This document shows positions 18,543 through 28,044 of a stretch of 64,000 nucleotides of DNA, one piece after another (within the stretch, counting starts at the first letter, position 1; the number at the start of each line of letters is the position of its first letter). The position numbers and the translations under genes were made by a program. Location: the NCBI GenBank assembly GCA_023391895.1, contig JAEWAC010000157.1, forward strand, positions 1 through 64,000, in the 5' to 3' direction. Below the pieces are notes generated by a model. The model had not been told where the DNA came from. It did not search any database and worked only from the letters and a program-made list of their open reading frames with translations. The stretch is from Bacteroidota bacterium. Lineage in GTDB: Bacteria > Bacteroidota > Bacteroidia > Chitinophagales > Chitinophagaceae.

Positions 18543-19847
18543 ATGAAAAAATATTTACTTGTTTGCCTCTCACTTTTCTTCATCACGTCTTATAAATCAG
18601 TGAATGGCCAGCCCTCTGAACAAATGATAAAAGTGGTGGTAGCACCTGACCATCCTGACTGGACTTATAAAATTGGTGAACCGGTAAAATTCTCCATTTC
18701 TGTATTGCAGTCTGGCAACCCTTTAAAAAATGCCATTGTTCGTTACTCCATTGGTCCTGAAAAAATAGACCCTTTAAAAAAAGATTCGCTAGCTCTATCG
18801 AAAGGTGTTATAACTGTTGATGGCGGAACAATGAAAACACCCGGGTTTTTACGTTGTATAGTAACGGCGTTCGTTGATGGAAAAGAGTATACCAAAGTAG
18901 CCACAGCGGGTTTTGATCCATTAGAAATACAACCCACGGTTGACAATCCTGCTGACTTTACACAGTTTTGGAATAAAGCCAAAGCTGACCTGGCGGCTAT
19001 TCCCATGGATGCCAAAATGACTTTGATGCCTGAACGCTGCACTGAAAAAGTAAATGTATATCATGTGAGCCTGCAAAATTTTCGTGTTAACTCCAGGCTA
19101 TATGGTATTTTATGCGTGCCCAAAAAAGAAGGTAAGTACCCAGCCTTACTAAGTGTACCCGGTGCCGGTGTACGCCCTTATAATGGCAATATAGCCATGG
19201 CTGAAAAAGGATTGATCACCTTTGAAATTGGCATTCATGGTGTGCCCGTAAACATGGATGTGAGTGTATATAACAACCTGGGAGCAGGTGCATTGAATGG
19301 CTATCAGAATTTTAACCTGGATGACCGCGACCGGTTTTATTATAAACGGGTTTACCTGGGTTGTGTTCGTGCCAATGATTTTCTTTTCAGTTTACCACAA
19401 TTTGATGGAACGAACCTGGGCGTAATTGGTGGCAGCCAGGGTGGGGCTTTGTCTATTATTACGGCTGCGTTGGATTCACGGGTAAAGTACCTGGCAGCCT
19501 ACTACCCTGCCCTGAGTGATGTAACTGGTTATTTGAAAGGTCGTGCTGGCGGCTGGCCTCATTATTTTGACAAGAATAACCTCGCCTTCAATAACAAAAA
19601 GGATAAAATAGAAACCACGGGTTATTATGATGTCGTCAACTTTGCACGCTTGTTAAAAGTGCCTGGCTTATATACATGGGGTTTTAATGATGAAACCTGC
19701 CCTCCCACCTCTATGTACGCAGCATACAATGTCATCAAAGCACCAAAGTCATTATACCTTGCTCTGGAAACAGGACATTGGACCTTTCCTGAACAAAATG
19801 AAAAACTGAATAACTGGTTGCTGCAAAAGCTTCAGGAAAATAATTAG
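18543..19847 (+). CDS. Acetylxylan esterase (AXE1)-like secreted hydrolase
   Basis: 434 residues. Sec signal peptide (1-22, ending SVNGQ), an Ig-like beta domain (about 28-125) and an alpha/beta hydrolase domain of the AXE1/cephalosporin-C deacetylase family. Catalytic residues are visible: Ser in IGGSQGG (about 298), Asp in WGFNDETCPP (about 383) and His in LETGHWTFPEQ (about 412). The family removes acetyl groups from xylan-type oligosaccharides; actual substrate unproven. Single-gene unit with a strong terminator right after it; divergent from the sigma/SusCD locus. Confidence 0.9.
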   Translation: MKKYLLVCLSLFFITSYKSVNGQPSEQMIKVVVAPDHPDWTYKIGEPVKFSISVLQSGNPLKNAIVRYSIGPEKIDPLKKDSLALSKGVITVDGGTMKTPGFLRCIVTAFVDGKEYTKVATAGFDPLEIQPTVDNPADFTQFWNKAKADLAAIPMDAKMTLMPERCTEKVNVYHVSLQNFRVNSRLYGILCVPKKEGKYPALLSVPGAGVRPYNGNIAMAEKGLITFEIGIHGVPVNMDVSVYNNLGAGALNGYQNFNLDDRDRFYYKRVYLGCVRANDFLFSLPQFDGTNLGVIGGSQGGALSIITAALDSRVKYLAAYYPALSDVTGYLKGRAGGWPHYFDKNNLAFNNKKDKIETTGYYDVVNFARLLKVPGLYTWGFNDETCPPTSMYAAYNVIKAPKSLYLALETGHWTFPEQNEKLNNWLLQKLQENN

Positions 19848-19862
19848 TGATAATAAGAAAGA

Positions 19863-19921
19863 AACCCTATTGTTACTGCAGGCTTTCAACATGTTTGGAA
19901 ATTTGTAGTAACAATAGGGTT
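19863..19921 (+). terminator. Strong intrinsic terminator after the esterase gene
   Basis: AACCCTATTGTTACTGCA (19863-19880) pairs with TGTAGTAACAATAGGGTT (19904-19921), an 18-bp stem with one mismatch, followed by GTTCTTTTG. It starts 16 bases after the stop codon. Confidence 0.8.
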
Positions 19922-19973
19922 GTTCTTTTGAAACCAAATTGTTTGGTAAAATCCCGTTCGGTGTAGAGAGGGT

Positions 19974-20022
19974 TATACTAAATTGTTTTCAGCTTTATGA
20001 AATCTTTTCGTCAATGGTGAAT
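19974..20022 (-). repeat. Dispersed 49-bp repeat, copy D
   Basis: Reverse-strand copy; read on the minus strand it begins ATTCACCATTGACGAAAAG and ends TGAAAACAATTTAGTATA. It lies between convergent genes, just past the esterase terminator. Confidence 0.65.
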
Positions 20023-20205
20023 ACTAATGATGTCGTAGCATAAGTGTAAGCGTAAGGGGCAACACAGCGGCATTTGTACTATGGGATTTTGAAAGATTTG
20101 ATTTTCCCCTGGCCTTAAATCCCATTGAATAGCAGGTGCGTATTAGTCATCATACTGATAATAGTTTCGTATAAGCATCAGATTCTTTAAACTGATTGAG
20201 CTATT

Positions 20206-21078
20206 TTACTTTTTTTGACTCTTGATGTAGGTAACAACTGTACCCACAGGTGCCGCCCAGATGCCATTAGCAGGATTTTGCACATATTCCGCCAATTGTT
20301 GCAACATGGCAAGGCGGGTAACCTGGTCACCTGAATCGCCCATTTCATGGCCCGCAAGTACCAACCATTGTCCATTCTTTTTGGCCGCCTCCAGCAAGGG
20401 TAAAATCTCATCAAAGTTTTTGCCGTCCATCTCCACTCCGGTAAGCTGTGCAAAATTGCCATATAAAGGATCATTGGCCGCTTCATCCATCCAGCCCCGG
20501 CCACTAATAAACATTTTTGCTATCAGCGGCACATAACTTTTTGTATGCCGCCCCCTTCCTACAAACTTTTGCCCGCAGGGGTAGGCAAAGACTTCCGCTT
20601 TAACCTGCAATAATGCCTCAATACGCTTATTGCACTCAGCGATCTCTTTTCTCATGCTTTTGAGTGTATGGTCTTCTAAAGCATTCTGCCGCGACCAGGC
20701 GAAATTACCCGTACAGGGATGGGTAAGCGTATGGTTTCCGATTTCATGGCCGTTTGCGACAGCCTTCTTCCACCCTTCCAGTTGCTTTTCCACACCGGAG
20801 GGAACTACAAAAAAAGTAGCCTTGAGACCATATTGATCCAGCAGGGCCGTCCCTACCGTTACCTGGCTTTCCCGGGCATCATCAAAACTTATACTTAAAG
20901 CAGCCTGCCTGCCTTGCGGCCAGGAGAAAGCTGCTGCATTTTGCTGCGCATTAATCCTGTTGCCGAGGAGAAAAATAATGGTTAACAGCAGCAGTTCCAG
21001 TCGGCTACCAATATATCTCTTATTATTAATAAGATGTGCTGCAAAAGGATTTTGAATACGATTCATTTGACATATCAT
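20206..21078 (-). CDS. Polysaccharide deacetylase family protein (NodB domain)
   Basis: 290 residues from 21078; a second ATG at 21066 is equally possible. A hydrophobic N-terminal segment (about 28-44, LELLLLTIIFLLGN) is a signal peptide or anchor. The NodB homology domain shows the catalytic Asp pair in ALSISFDDARES, the metal-binding HTLTHP motif and a late VLAGHEMGD. Such enzymes remove N- or O-acetyl groups from surface or dietary polysaccharides. Convergent with the esterase at 18543, which acts on a related bond. Confidence 0.9.
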   Translation of the reverse strand: MICQMNRIQNPFAAHLINNKRYIGSRLELLLLTIIFLLGNRINAQQNAAAFSWPQGRQAALSISFDDARESQVTVGTALLDQYGLKATFFVVPSGVEKQLEGWKKAVANGHEIGNHTLTHPCTGNFAWSRQNALEDHTLKSMRKEIAECNKRIEALLQVKAEVFAYPCGQKFVGRGRHTKSYVPLIAKMFISGRGWMDEAANDPLYGNFAQLTGVEMDGKNFDEILPLLEAAKKNGQWLVLAGHEMGDSGDQVTRLAMLQQLAEYVQNPANGIWAAPVGTVVTYIKSQKK

Positions 21079-21157
21079 TTGAGTAAAAGCTAGCGTACAA
21101 ACTTTTTTAAAAGCCTATATTAAATTAATAAACTACTCCATTCTAGATAACAAGCCA

Positions 21158-24100
21158 TTATTTGTTTTTCCTTAAAAAAGCCAATAAGTTGGCCATCTCC
21201 TCTTGGTTTATTTGTTGCTCCAGGCCTGCAGGCATGGCAGACATATTCAGCGGTTTTAGCGAACGTATATCGGCTCTGTTAATGGTTCGCTTTTCCCTTC
21301 CGGCATTGATCAATGTTATGGAGGTGGCTGTTTCACTGGAAATAACACCCTGGTGCGATGTTCCGTTCTTTAACTGCACATCCCAAAGATCAAAACCACT
21401 GGATATGGATAAATCAGGGGCCAATATATTAGCCATAATGGCCTCGGCCGACCAGTTATGGATGGTACCTAAATCAGGACCAAAGCTCACGCCCATCGTA
21501 CCCCTGATCTGATGGCAACTGGAACAGTTTTTCAGGTAAACTTCTTTGCCCTTTTCAGCACTTCCTTTCATAGAAAGCACCTGCTGGTAGGCCTGGTTTA
21601 CTTTTTCTCTGTCTTCCTCAGCTTTGGTAAGCAATTTTCTCGCTTTTTCCCGCAGCTTTATATTTGACTGGGACATCAATCTGACACTCCGGTGCCATCC
21701 TACGCTGGCAGGCTGTATAATGCTGCTTTCAATGGCGTTTAAAAGCAGTGCAATCCTGGAAGTATCTTTTAAAAAGGTATTCAAGGCTTCATCCTGAACT
21801 TCCGGTGTCAGGCTTGTCCATTGCCTTAACAAGAAGTGCGGTGCCGTATTGTCCGGTATGGCACTCAATGTATGCAAGGCTGCTACCTGTATGGAGGAAG
21901 GCTCTCGAGGAACAATCAACTCTTTAAGAAGGGCTGCAAAAGGGGCAGGATTGTCAAGCGCTAAAAAATGGATCGCTGCCACTCGCTTTTCTTCAGGCAT
22001 TTGTTTGTTGTTTGCAAGGGATGCGGCTTTGCTTAAAGCTTCTTTCTTCAAATTGCCATAAGGTAAACCTATTGATTTCAGTACATTCAGCGAAGCCTGG
22101 CGCAACGGTGCATATGGGGTTTTGAAAAAGTTTTGTACCAGCAGCACCTGATCTTCATATGAGGCTGCCTTCGTTTTACGATCTTTAAGTCCTTGCGCTA
22201 AACCTTCCAGTAAGGGAGCCTGCCATTCTGCCGATGGACCTGTTGTGGCCCTCTGAACCAGTTGATGAATCAAAACCGGTTTTTCACTCATGCCAATCAT
22301 AGCACTCAATCGCTTTACCAGCGAAGCATAAGCCAATTCTTGGGGGCGGTAGTGATCGATCACCTTGTTCAGCAGCGAGTGCGTTTGGTCCTTTTCGCCT
22401 GATAAAGCAGCCACCTGTATCCATTCGTCATTGACATCCTCGAATAATAGTTTATCTCTTAGCTGCCGTGCTTCCGGACTGTTTACAGAACCTAATGTGC
22501 AAAGCAATCGGAATCGAACCTTGGCATCCGTATCATTTTGCATTTGTAACAAAGCTTTCGACAAAGCCGGTGTGGCACTCAAATGCAGTTCAGCTAGTTT
22601 TATAGCATTCTGTCGTACTCCCGGAACCCCACTTTTTAACGCATGTTCAATCAGTTCAGGTGTTAGTTGTCCCAGTCCTTCCAGGGTCCATAAAGCATGC
22701 AGCTGCCCTAACGGAACAGAATCGTTTTTAGCCATTTTTACTAAGGCAGGTATTATACTTTCCTCTTTCCGGTCTATCAATAGCCGTTGCGCATTCAGCC
22801 GCCACCAAATGTTGGGACTTGATAATTGCGCAACCAGTTGTTCATTACTGGAATCACCCAGTTTAAGACCTTTCGTCCAATCGGCAGATTTGGCATTAGC
22901 AGGGACAATGCGATAGATCCGGCCCTTGTCATGTCCATTATACAATTGACCGGATTTTACAACTTCTTCCCCCATCCACTCCGGATGTTCAATAATCTGA
23001 CGATAGTAGTCCACTACATACAAGGCACCATCCGGCCCGATGTACATATTAACCGGACGAAACCAGGCATCGGTAGAAGCCAAAAACTCCTTGTGAGGGT
23101 GCATACGACTGGCAACAAAACTGGCGCCCTTATCGGTTAGCTGATCTGCATGTACCAGATTGCTGACGGGTTCGGCCACAAAGATGGTCTTATCGAAAGG
23201 AGCAGGAAATACGCCTCCCAGGTATCGGGTGATACCACATGCGGAAGTAATCACACCCACATCGGTCAATAATTGGTGTTCGGGATTTTTGGTAATTGGA
23301 AACACTTCGGCTGCATCGCCATGATCGGAAAGCGATTGCGTGGTAGTGGAAACAAGCAGTTCAGGATTGCGTTTCAAATAAGTGGCCGCCATTACTTCCT
23401 GTATACTGTGGTTCCAGTTGGTGACCAGAAAATGATTACCCCATTCATCGAAAGTATGACCAAACTGCGTATTGCTGGAAGTAGTTTCCAGCAGGTGCTC
23501 ATCAGGACGAAAGCGTACGGAGCGACCGCTGGCATTTTTACCCAATCGCGGACGGTTTGGTCTGTCGGGATAAAATATCTCACTACCCTCATCACCAAAT
23601 TCATTTTTATAATTCTGGGTAGCAACCGCACCCTCATGCCCCAGGTAAATCCAATTATCGATACCTAATACCGGGCTGTTTAAATTATGTTGCGGATTGG
23701 ATAAAGCAAATCCCGTAAGCATGGTATCCTTAATATCGGCCTTACCATCACTATCTGTATCTTCCAGGTATAGTACATTGGGTGCATCTGTAATTAATAC
23801 TCCTTTCTTCCAGCGCATAATACTATTGGGCAATACCAGGCCGTCCGCAAAAACAGTACTTTTATCCATACGGCCGTCACCATCTGTATCGGCCAGCAGC
23901 TTGATAACACCGGTGCCACTTTTATCCAGTGGATAGCCATGCATTTCTACCACATACATACGGCCGTATTCATCAATTTCCATATCCACCGGATCGGAAA
24001 TCAATGGTTCGGAAGCCAATAACTCTATTTTAAAACCGGGCTCCAGTTCAAAGGTGGACAAAGCTTCTTCCGGACGTACAGGAGCATTAGTCCGCTTTGA

Positions 24101-24187
24101 ATCCGTTTTAAAGGTATCAGATGAATTCTGGCAACTTACTGATGTTATAGCAATTATTATGATGAATGAAAATTGCAGGAGTCGCAC
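21158..24187 (-). CDS. PVC-type haem c dehydrogenase-like lipoprotein with beta-propeller and HEAT repeats
   Basis: 1009 residues, start GTG at 24187 because no in-frame ATG precedes the leader. Lipoprotein signal IAITSVSCQN (Cys near 20). Then a glucose/sorbosone-dehydrogenase-like beta-propeller of the membrane-bound dehydrogenase class (about 45-420, LADTDGDGRMDKSTVFADG and VVDYYRQIIEHPEWMG), an alpha-helical HEAT-like region (about 450-860) and a C-terminal cytochrome c domain with NCSSCHQIRG (near 887) and an axial Met candidate later. The family is widespread in Planctomycetes/Verrucomicrobia and soil Bacteroidota and is thought to oxidise sugars at the envelope; substrate and cofactor are unproven. 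Confidence 0.88.
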   Translation of the reverse strand: MRLLQFSFIIIIAITSVSCQNSSDTFKTDSKRTNAPVRPEEALSTFELEPGFKIELLASEPLISDPVDMEIDEYGRMYVVEMHGYPLDKSGTGVIKLLADTDGDGRMDKSTVFADGLVLPNSIMRWKKGVLITDAPNVLYLEDTDSDGKADIKDTMLTGFALSNPQHNLNSPVLGIDNWIYLGHEGAVATQNYKNEFGDEGSEIFYPDRPNRPRLGKNASGRSVRFRPDEHLLETTSSNTQFGHTFDEWGNHFLVTNWNHSIQEVMAATYLKRNPELLVSTTTQSLSDHGDAAEVFPITKNPEHQLLTDVGVITSACGITRYLGGVFPAPFDKTIFVAEPVSNLVHADQLTDKGASFVASRMHPHKEFLASTDAWFRPVNMYIGPDGALYVVDYYRQIIEHPEWMGEEVVKSGQLYNGHDKGRIYRIVPANAKSADWTKGLKLGDSSNEQLVAQLSSPNIWWRLNAQRLLIDRKEESIIPALVKMAKNDSVPLGQLHALWTLEGLGQLTPELIEHALKSGVPGVRQNAIKLAELHLSATPALSKALLQMQNDTDAKVRFRLLCTLGSVNSPEARQLRDKLLFEDVNDEWIQVAALSGEKDQTHSLLNKVIDHYRPQELAYASLVKRLSAMIGMSEKPVLIHQLVQRATTGPSAEWQAPLLEGLAQGLKDRKTKAASYEDQVLLVQNFFKTPYAPLRQASLNVLKSIGLPYGNLKKEALSKAASLANNKQMPEEKRVAAIHFLALDNPAPFAALLKELIVPREPSSIQVAALHTLSAIPDNTAPHFLLRQWTSLTPEVQDEALNTFLKDTSRIALLLNAIESSIIQPASVGWHRSVRLMSQSNIKLREKARKLLTKAEEDREKVNQAYQQVLSMKGSAEKGKEVYLKNCSSCHQIRGTMGVSFGPDLGTIHNWSAEAIMANILAPDLSISSGFDLWDVQLKNGTSHQGVISSETATSITLINAGREKRTINRADIRSLKPLNMSAMPAGLEQQINQEEMANLLAFLRKNK

Positions 24188-24326
24188 ATTTATGAAGTTT
24201 ATGCATTAATTTAATTAAAAATTCATATGAAAAGCAGATTAAATTTGAAAAAGACAAGAGTAACTGATTAGCTGCTATTATTCTATAAACAGGAAGATGA
24301 TATTTTAGAGGTTTACCCTAACTTTT

Positions 24327-25184
24327 TAGAGCTTATCTCATAAATGATTTTGGATAGGTATGTTCTTTGAGCGAGTTGAAGGAAATGCTTGAGTTATGAA
24401 AGGAGGTGTTTATCTAAGTGACCGGGAATGGACTTTGTTGGAGCCGTTTATTCCGAAGGCAAAGCAAAGAAAAGACGGCAAGGGCCGGCCCAGGCGGGAT
24501 CCGCGAGAGGTCATGAATGGCATCATCTGGATCTTGTTTTCCGGCTCCCCCTGGTACCTGCTGTCCAAGGAGTATCCCCCCCTGCCAGACCTGTCACCGC
24601 TATTTTCAGCTCTAGGTCAGAACAGGGGTGATGCAGAAGATGCTGGGTGCCTTGAGCCTTTATCATGCCAGCGGACGGAAAAAGCAGGACGTGGATGTAG
24701 CGGATGGCAGTTTCTCCTCTGCAAAAAAGGGGTGACAAAGTTGGCAAAACCAAGCGGGGCAAGGGTTCCAAGGTGATGGCGATTGTAACCAAAAAGAGTC
24801 GGCCGCTGGCCATCCGCGTTTTTTCCGCTACGCCTTTTGAGAGCACCCTTTTGGAAGAGACGATCAAAGAGCGCATTAGCAAAACAAAGATCCGGCTAGT
24901 GGTGGCCGATCGGGCCTATAACAGCGATCCGCTGGACCAAAGGCTCAAAGGAAAAGGTATTGAATTGATCGCCCCCCACAAACGCAACAGAAAAAGAAAA
25001 AGACACAAGATGGCAGAAAGCTACGCCACTACACCAAACGCTGGACCGTGGAGCGCTTTTTCTCCTGGCTGCACAACTTTAGACGATGTGTTATTAGATA
25101 CGAAAGAAAAGCTGAAAACTTCCAGGCCTTCCTCTACCTCGCCGCCATTCTAATGCTACTAAGGCATTTTTGAGATAAGTTCTA
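24327..25184 (+). mobile_element. IS5-family insertion sequence, inactive
   Basis: Terminal inverted repeats TAGARCTTATCTCAWAAATG at 24327-24346 and, inverted, at 25165-25184 (18 of 20 identical) enclose a broken DDE transposase gene. The length of about 858 bp suits the IS427-like group of IS5. No clear target-site duplication is seen. Confidence 0.8.
24396..25173 (+). pseudogene. IS5-family transposase, frameshifted
   Basis: The protein can be followed through three frame changes. The N-terminal part starts at 24396 (LSDREWTLLEPFIP, DUF4096-like). After a C-run near 24580 the frame shifts, reading QTCHRYFQL, then an in-frame TAG, then VADGSFSSAKKG containing the first catalytic Asp. It shifts again at an A6G4 run near 24730, giving IRLVVADRAYNSDPL with the second Asp. 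A third shift near 25000 leads to RWTVERFFSWLHNFRR with the catalytic Glu, ending at 25173. One shift could be programmed in this family, but three plus a stop codon mean it is dead. Confidence 0.85.
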
Positions 25185-25668
25185 ATTTTACAAAAAGATC
25201 TACCTAAAATAGTAATTAAGGCAAACTTTCCAACCTGCTGCATGGTCTTGGTACAAAGTCCTATAATGCAGCGTAATCAGCAGCAATGTCAAAAGGGGCT
25301 AAAGTGGACTTTGCCTGGAATGCGGGCGCTGCCTTTGCTATTTTTATCATACACCTGGTAACGGTTGATAGTGGATTACAAAACGACGGTTTTTATATTT
25401 GAAGCATCGATCATCATGGTGTCTTTCTTTTGACATAAACCTGCCAGAGAAAACAATGAACAAAGGTCTGTAAAGAAAGAAATTTCCTGATAGTACGATT
25501 TTAAAAGGCGCAATTGTCTTGTGCTGTATCTATCATGAATATAGAGAGTGGATGAGTGGCCATTTTCATCTGATGTTTTACATTGGATGACACACTGTTC
25601 AACAACCGCCATTTACTCCTGTAACATTAAATCAAATGATAGAGTTTCGAACTGCAGTGGACGTTTCA
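25185..25668. other. Spacer with possible decayed outer-membrane protein fragment
   Basis: On the plus strand near 25285-25390 one frame reads KVDFAWNAGAAFAIF and then a hydrophobic stretch, reminiscent of a beta-barrel segment, with no start and no intact frame around it. The 78-codon minus-strand frame at 25376-25612 has no recognisable similarity. I support no gene here. Confidence 0.3.
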
Positions 25669-26559
25669 TTATAGCCTGGTCACAACCACTGCTTGAAAAG
25701 GTGTATCGGCAATTGGTTTTTTCTGGACAAAAAACTCTTCCGGGTCTAACCAACACTCAATAAAAGGCAGATCTGGTGCATAATAAAAACGGCCGCCTTT
25801 CTTCAGGGCATGCAGTATCTGCCTATAAGTAGTGGCATATTGCTGGTGTTGTCCACCCTTTAGTAAGTGGTGGTGCAAAAAATGATTGGAAAAGCCCAGG
25901 TGGCTGATTATGGTTCCCCAATGCTGAGGCCTATAAGAAAACTCCAGCCAGCAGTTTTGAAAGGTTAAGTCAGATGGTTCTGTTTCCCGGTCGATGCCGT
26001 ACGCCACAATTCCCTGTTGCCGCAGGTGCCGCACCAGGTAAGGCTGTTTACCACAGCCAATGTCAAGCACCGGCCCTGGCAGTTCCCTATCGCATATACC
26101 CAGCACGTGTAGTTATGTTTTAGCGTTGTATTCTGCACAAACAACAAATTGATCAATTAATGGAATTACCGCAGGATAAAGCCACTGCGCGGCCGGATAA
26201 TTTTGCACCAGCCATTGCTGCAATCTGAAATAATGTTGGCGCTCCAGCAATGCAAAATCAATATGGTCAGCATCCTGGGCGTATAGCTCTTTTAATAACT
26301 GCTGGTACAATTTACTCAGGGTAGCCCTGGATGCTTCATTAAAATGGAAAAACTGGTTGACTTTATAAAATGAAGACAGTACTGCCGGTACGGTTTGCTC
26401 CAGCAATTCATCGTCGAACCTTTCATGCCAACCCAGCTGCAACCACCTGCGTAGAAAACGCCGGGTGCCTTCTGTAAAAGCAAAACCATTCACCTGTGGC
26501 GATGCCATCAGGTTCTTGTTTTGGTTGTAGCTAATTTGCTGGTTAATCAGTTCTGTCAC
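25669..26559 (-). pseudogene. Class I SAM methyltransferase gene split by one in-frame stop
   Basis: Two minus-strand frames are in the same register and separated only by TAA at 26113-26115. The upstream half (26113-26559, GTG at 26559 or ATG at 26508) is an all-helical domain of about 148 residues ending VVCAEYNAKT. The downstream half resumes at once (LHVLGICDRELPGPVLDIGCGKQPY) and holds the SAM-binding loop, AYGIDRET, HLGFSNHFLHHHL and KKGGRFYYAPDLPFIE. Together they make one methyltransferase of about 297 residues. CAA to TAA is the simplest cause. A GTG at 26106 could start the second half alone. Substrate unknown. Confidence 0.75.
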
Positions 26560-26658
26560 AGTTGCATTATATAATACAAAACAATGAAAAAATTTAATTC
26601 ATCAAAATTCCCTTACAGAAAAGTACGCTGATACGCTTTCGAACCTTAGAAAAAAATA

Positions 26659-27129
26659 TCAATCCCAGATTAATGGACGTTCCAGTTGCAGGGTGCGCAA
26701 ATAAGACAGCATTTGTCCGGCATGCACTGCTTCATGAAAAGCAACCCGGTTCAAGTAGTCACCCAGCATTCTTCTTTGTCCTTTCTCGGATCGATTGATC
26801 TCAATTTGTGCCAACTCTTCATCCGTACAGTTGCGGATCATATCGATAAAGCTTGCACGGTAGGGCAAACAAAAGCTTAATTCTTCTTCCAGGTCGCCAA
26901 GAGGCCTCTTCAACCAGGGAGAAGAATAATCTCCCAAATCTCCCCGGTTGTTTATGATCTGATGAAACAGGTGCTCCCCTTCCAGAACGTGCCGCACCAT
27001 TTCCAAACAACTCATAGCCTGGACATCAGGACGCCAGCAATAATAACGTTCCGGTATGCCTAACCATAACTTAATACTTCGCCTACGAACTTCTTCAAAA
27101 TTTAAAATAATGATCTCGGTTGCTTTCAT
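26659..27129 (-). CDS. DinB family protein
   Basis: 156 residues from the ATG at 27129; the longer frame to 27171 adds residues unlike the family. Four-helix DinB fold with a putative metal-binding His triad: one in LEMVRHVLEGEHLFHQ and two in VAFHEAVHAGQML. It resembles the bacillithiol/mycothiol-transferase-like superfamily. No operon partner is obvious; the DJ-1 gene upstream is 150 bases away on the same strand. Function unknown, possibly a thiol or stress-related transferase. Confidence 0.82.
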   Translation of the reverse strand: MKATEIIILNFEEVRRRSIKLWLGIPERYYCWRPDVQAMSCLEMVRHVLEGEHLFHQIINNRGDLGDYSSPWLKRPLGDLEEELSFCLPYRASFIDMIRNCTDEELAQIEINRSEKGQRRMLGDYLNRVAFHEAVHAGQMLSYLRTLQLERPLIWD

Positions 27130-27284
27130 TAGTATTTTATGATTATAGCGGAAAGGTATGTTTTGTATCAATGTCCAACCGGACAGACTTTCAAAATGCC
27201 ATATATAAGTTTAAAAACTCTACAGCACTGGTACTAAATATGGTCAATGATAATGTTGGAATTAAAAAATGCTTGTTGCAAGAG

Positions 27285-27944
27285 TCAGATTGTTCCACCT
27301 GTCATTTTTTGGATATCCCGCATCAAAAACTCCCTTGCTATATCAATAATGTGTTGGGGTGCTTTTGCGAGGGAACCGGTATCAAACTTTGGCTTCGGAT
27401 CATATTCAATTACAAGTTGCAACATCTGAGCAAACTCTTCTCCCTGCTCAAGCGCCGCCAAATTTAAAGCCATATCAATACCTGCCGAAACACCCGCTGC
27501 CGTGATGATCTTTCCATTCTGAACAAAACGTTCCGCTACCGGATTGGTGTTCAGTTTTCTCAACTGGTCATACACGCCCCAGTGCGAGGTTACTTCTAGG
27601 CCATTTAATAAGCCGGTTGCAGCCAGAATGACCGTACCAGAGCACACTGCTGTTGTCCACCTGGTGGTTGAATGAATGGCTGAAATCCAATTCACAACTT
27701 CTTTATCCTTAGCTACCTGCATAAAGGCAGCGGTTGATCCCGGAACTAACAGAATATCAGCACGACTGATTTCTTGAATTGAATAATCAGCTGTCATTTT
27801 TAAAAACTTATATTCACTTTCGACCACACCTTTTTCTTTAGCGGCAAACTTCACCGTGACACCCGGGAACCGGGAAAGGATTTCGTAAGGGCCTACCACA
27901 TCCAGTGCCGTAAAGCCATTGTAAATAAGGATTGCTATTTCCAT
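27285..27944 (-). CDS. DJ-1/PfpI family protein (isonitrile-hydratase-like)
   Basis: 219 residues from the ATG at 27944. The frame extends upstream to 28130, but that extension overlaps the Cys-rich peptide gene in another register. Class I glutamine-amidotransferase-like fold: IAILIYNGFTALDVVGPYEIL at the start, nucleophile elbow with Cys in TAVCSGTVILAATGLL, and VTSHWGVYDQL. FTALDVVGP and the GTVILAATGLL helix are typical of the isonitrile hydratase / AraC-N-terminal subgroup. Located about 100 bases downstream of the metallothionein-like peptide gene, with a hairpin between. Confidence 0.88.
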   Translation of the reverse strand: MEIAILIYNGFTALDVVGPYEILSRFPGVTVKFAAKEKGVVESEYKFLKMTADYSIQEISRADILLVPGSTAAFMQVAKDKEVVNWISAIHSTTRWTTAVCSGTVILAATGLLNGLEVTSHWGVYDQLRKLNTNPVAERFVQNGKIITAAGVSAGIDMALNLAALEQGEEFAQMLQLVIEYDPKPKFDTGSLAKAPQHIIDIAREFLMRDIQKMTGGTI

Positions 27945-28006
27945 CTGTTTATTTTCGTTTGCTGTCTGTAACTTTTGTAATCTGTAATAACTAACTGTGA
28001 GTTGAT

Positions 28007-28038
28007 AAAGAAGAGAGACTCTAACGCCTCTCTTCTTT
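28007..28038 (-). terminator. Hairpin between the Cys-rich peptide gene and the DJ-1 gene
   Basis: AAAGAAGAGAG (28007-28017) pairs perfectly with CTCTCTTCTTT (28028-28038). It starts six bases after the peptide's stop codon. The T-tract on the minus strand is short, so partial termination or mRNA 3'-end protection is plausible. Confidence 0.55.
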
Positions 28039-28044
28039 GGATAA

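Noticed and set aside
25285..25390. Outer-membrane beta-barrel gene
   Set aside because: Only about 30 residues are suggestive and no start or continuing frame is present.
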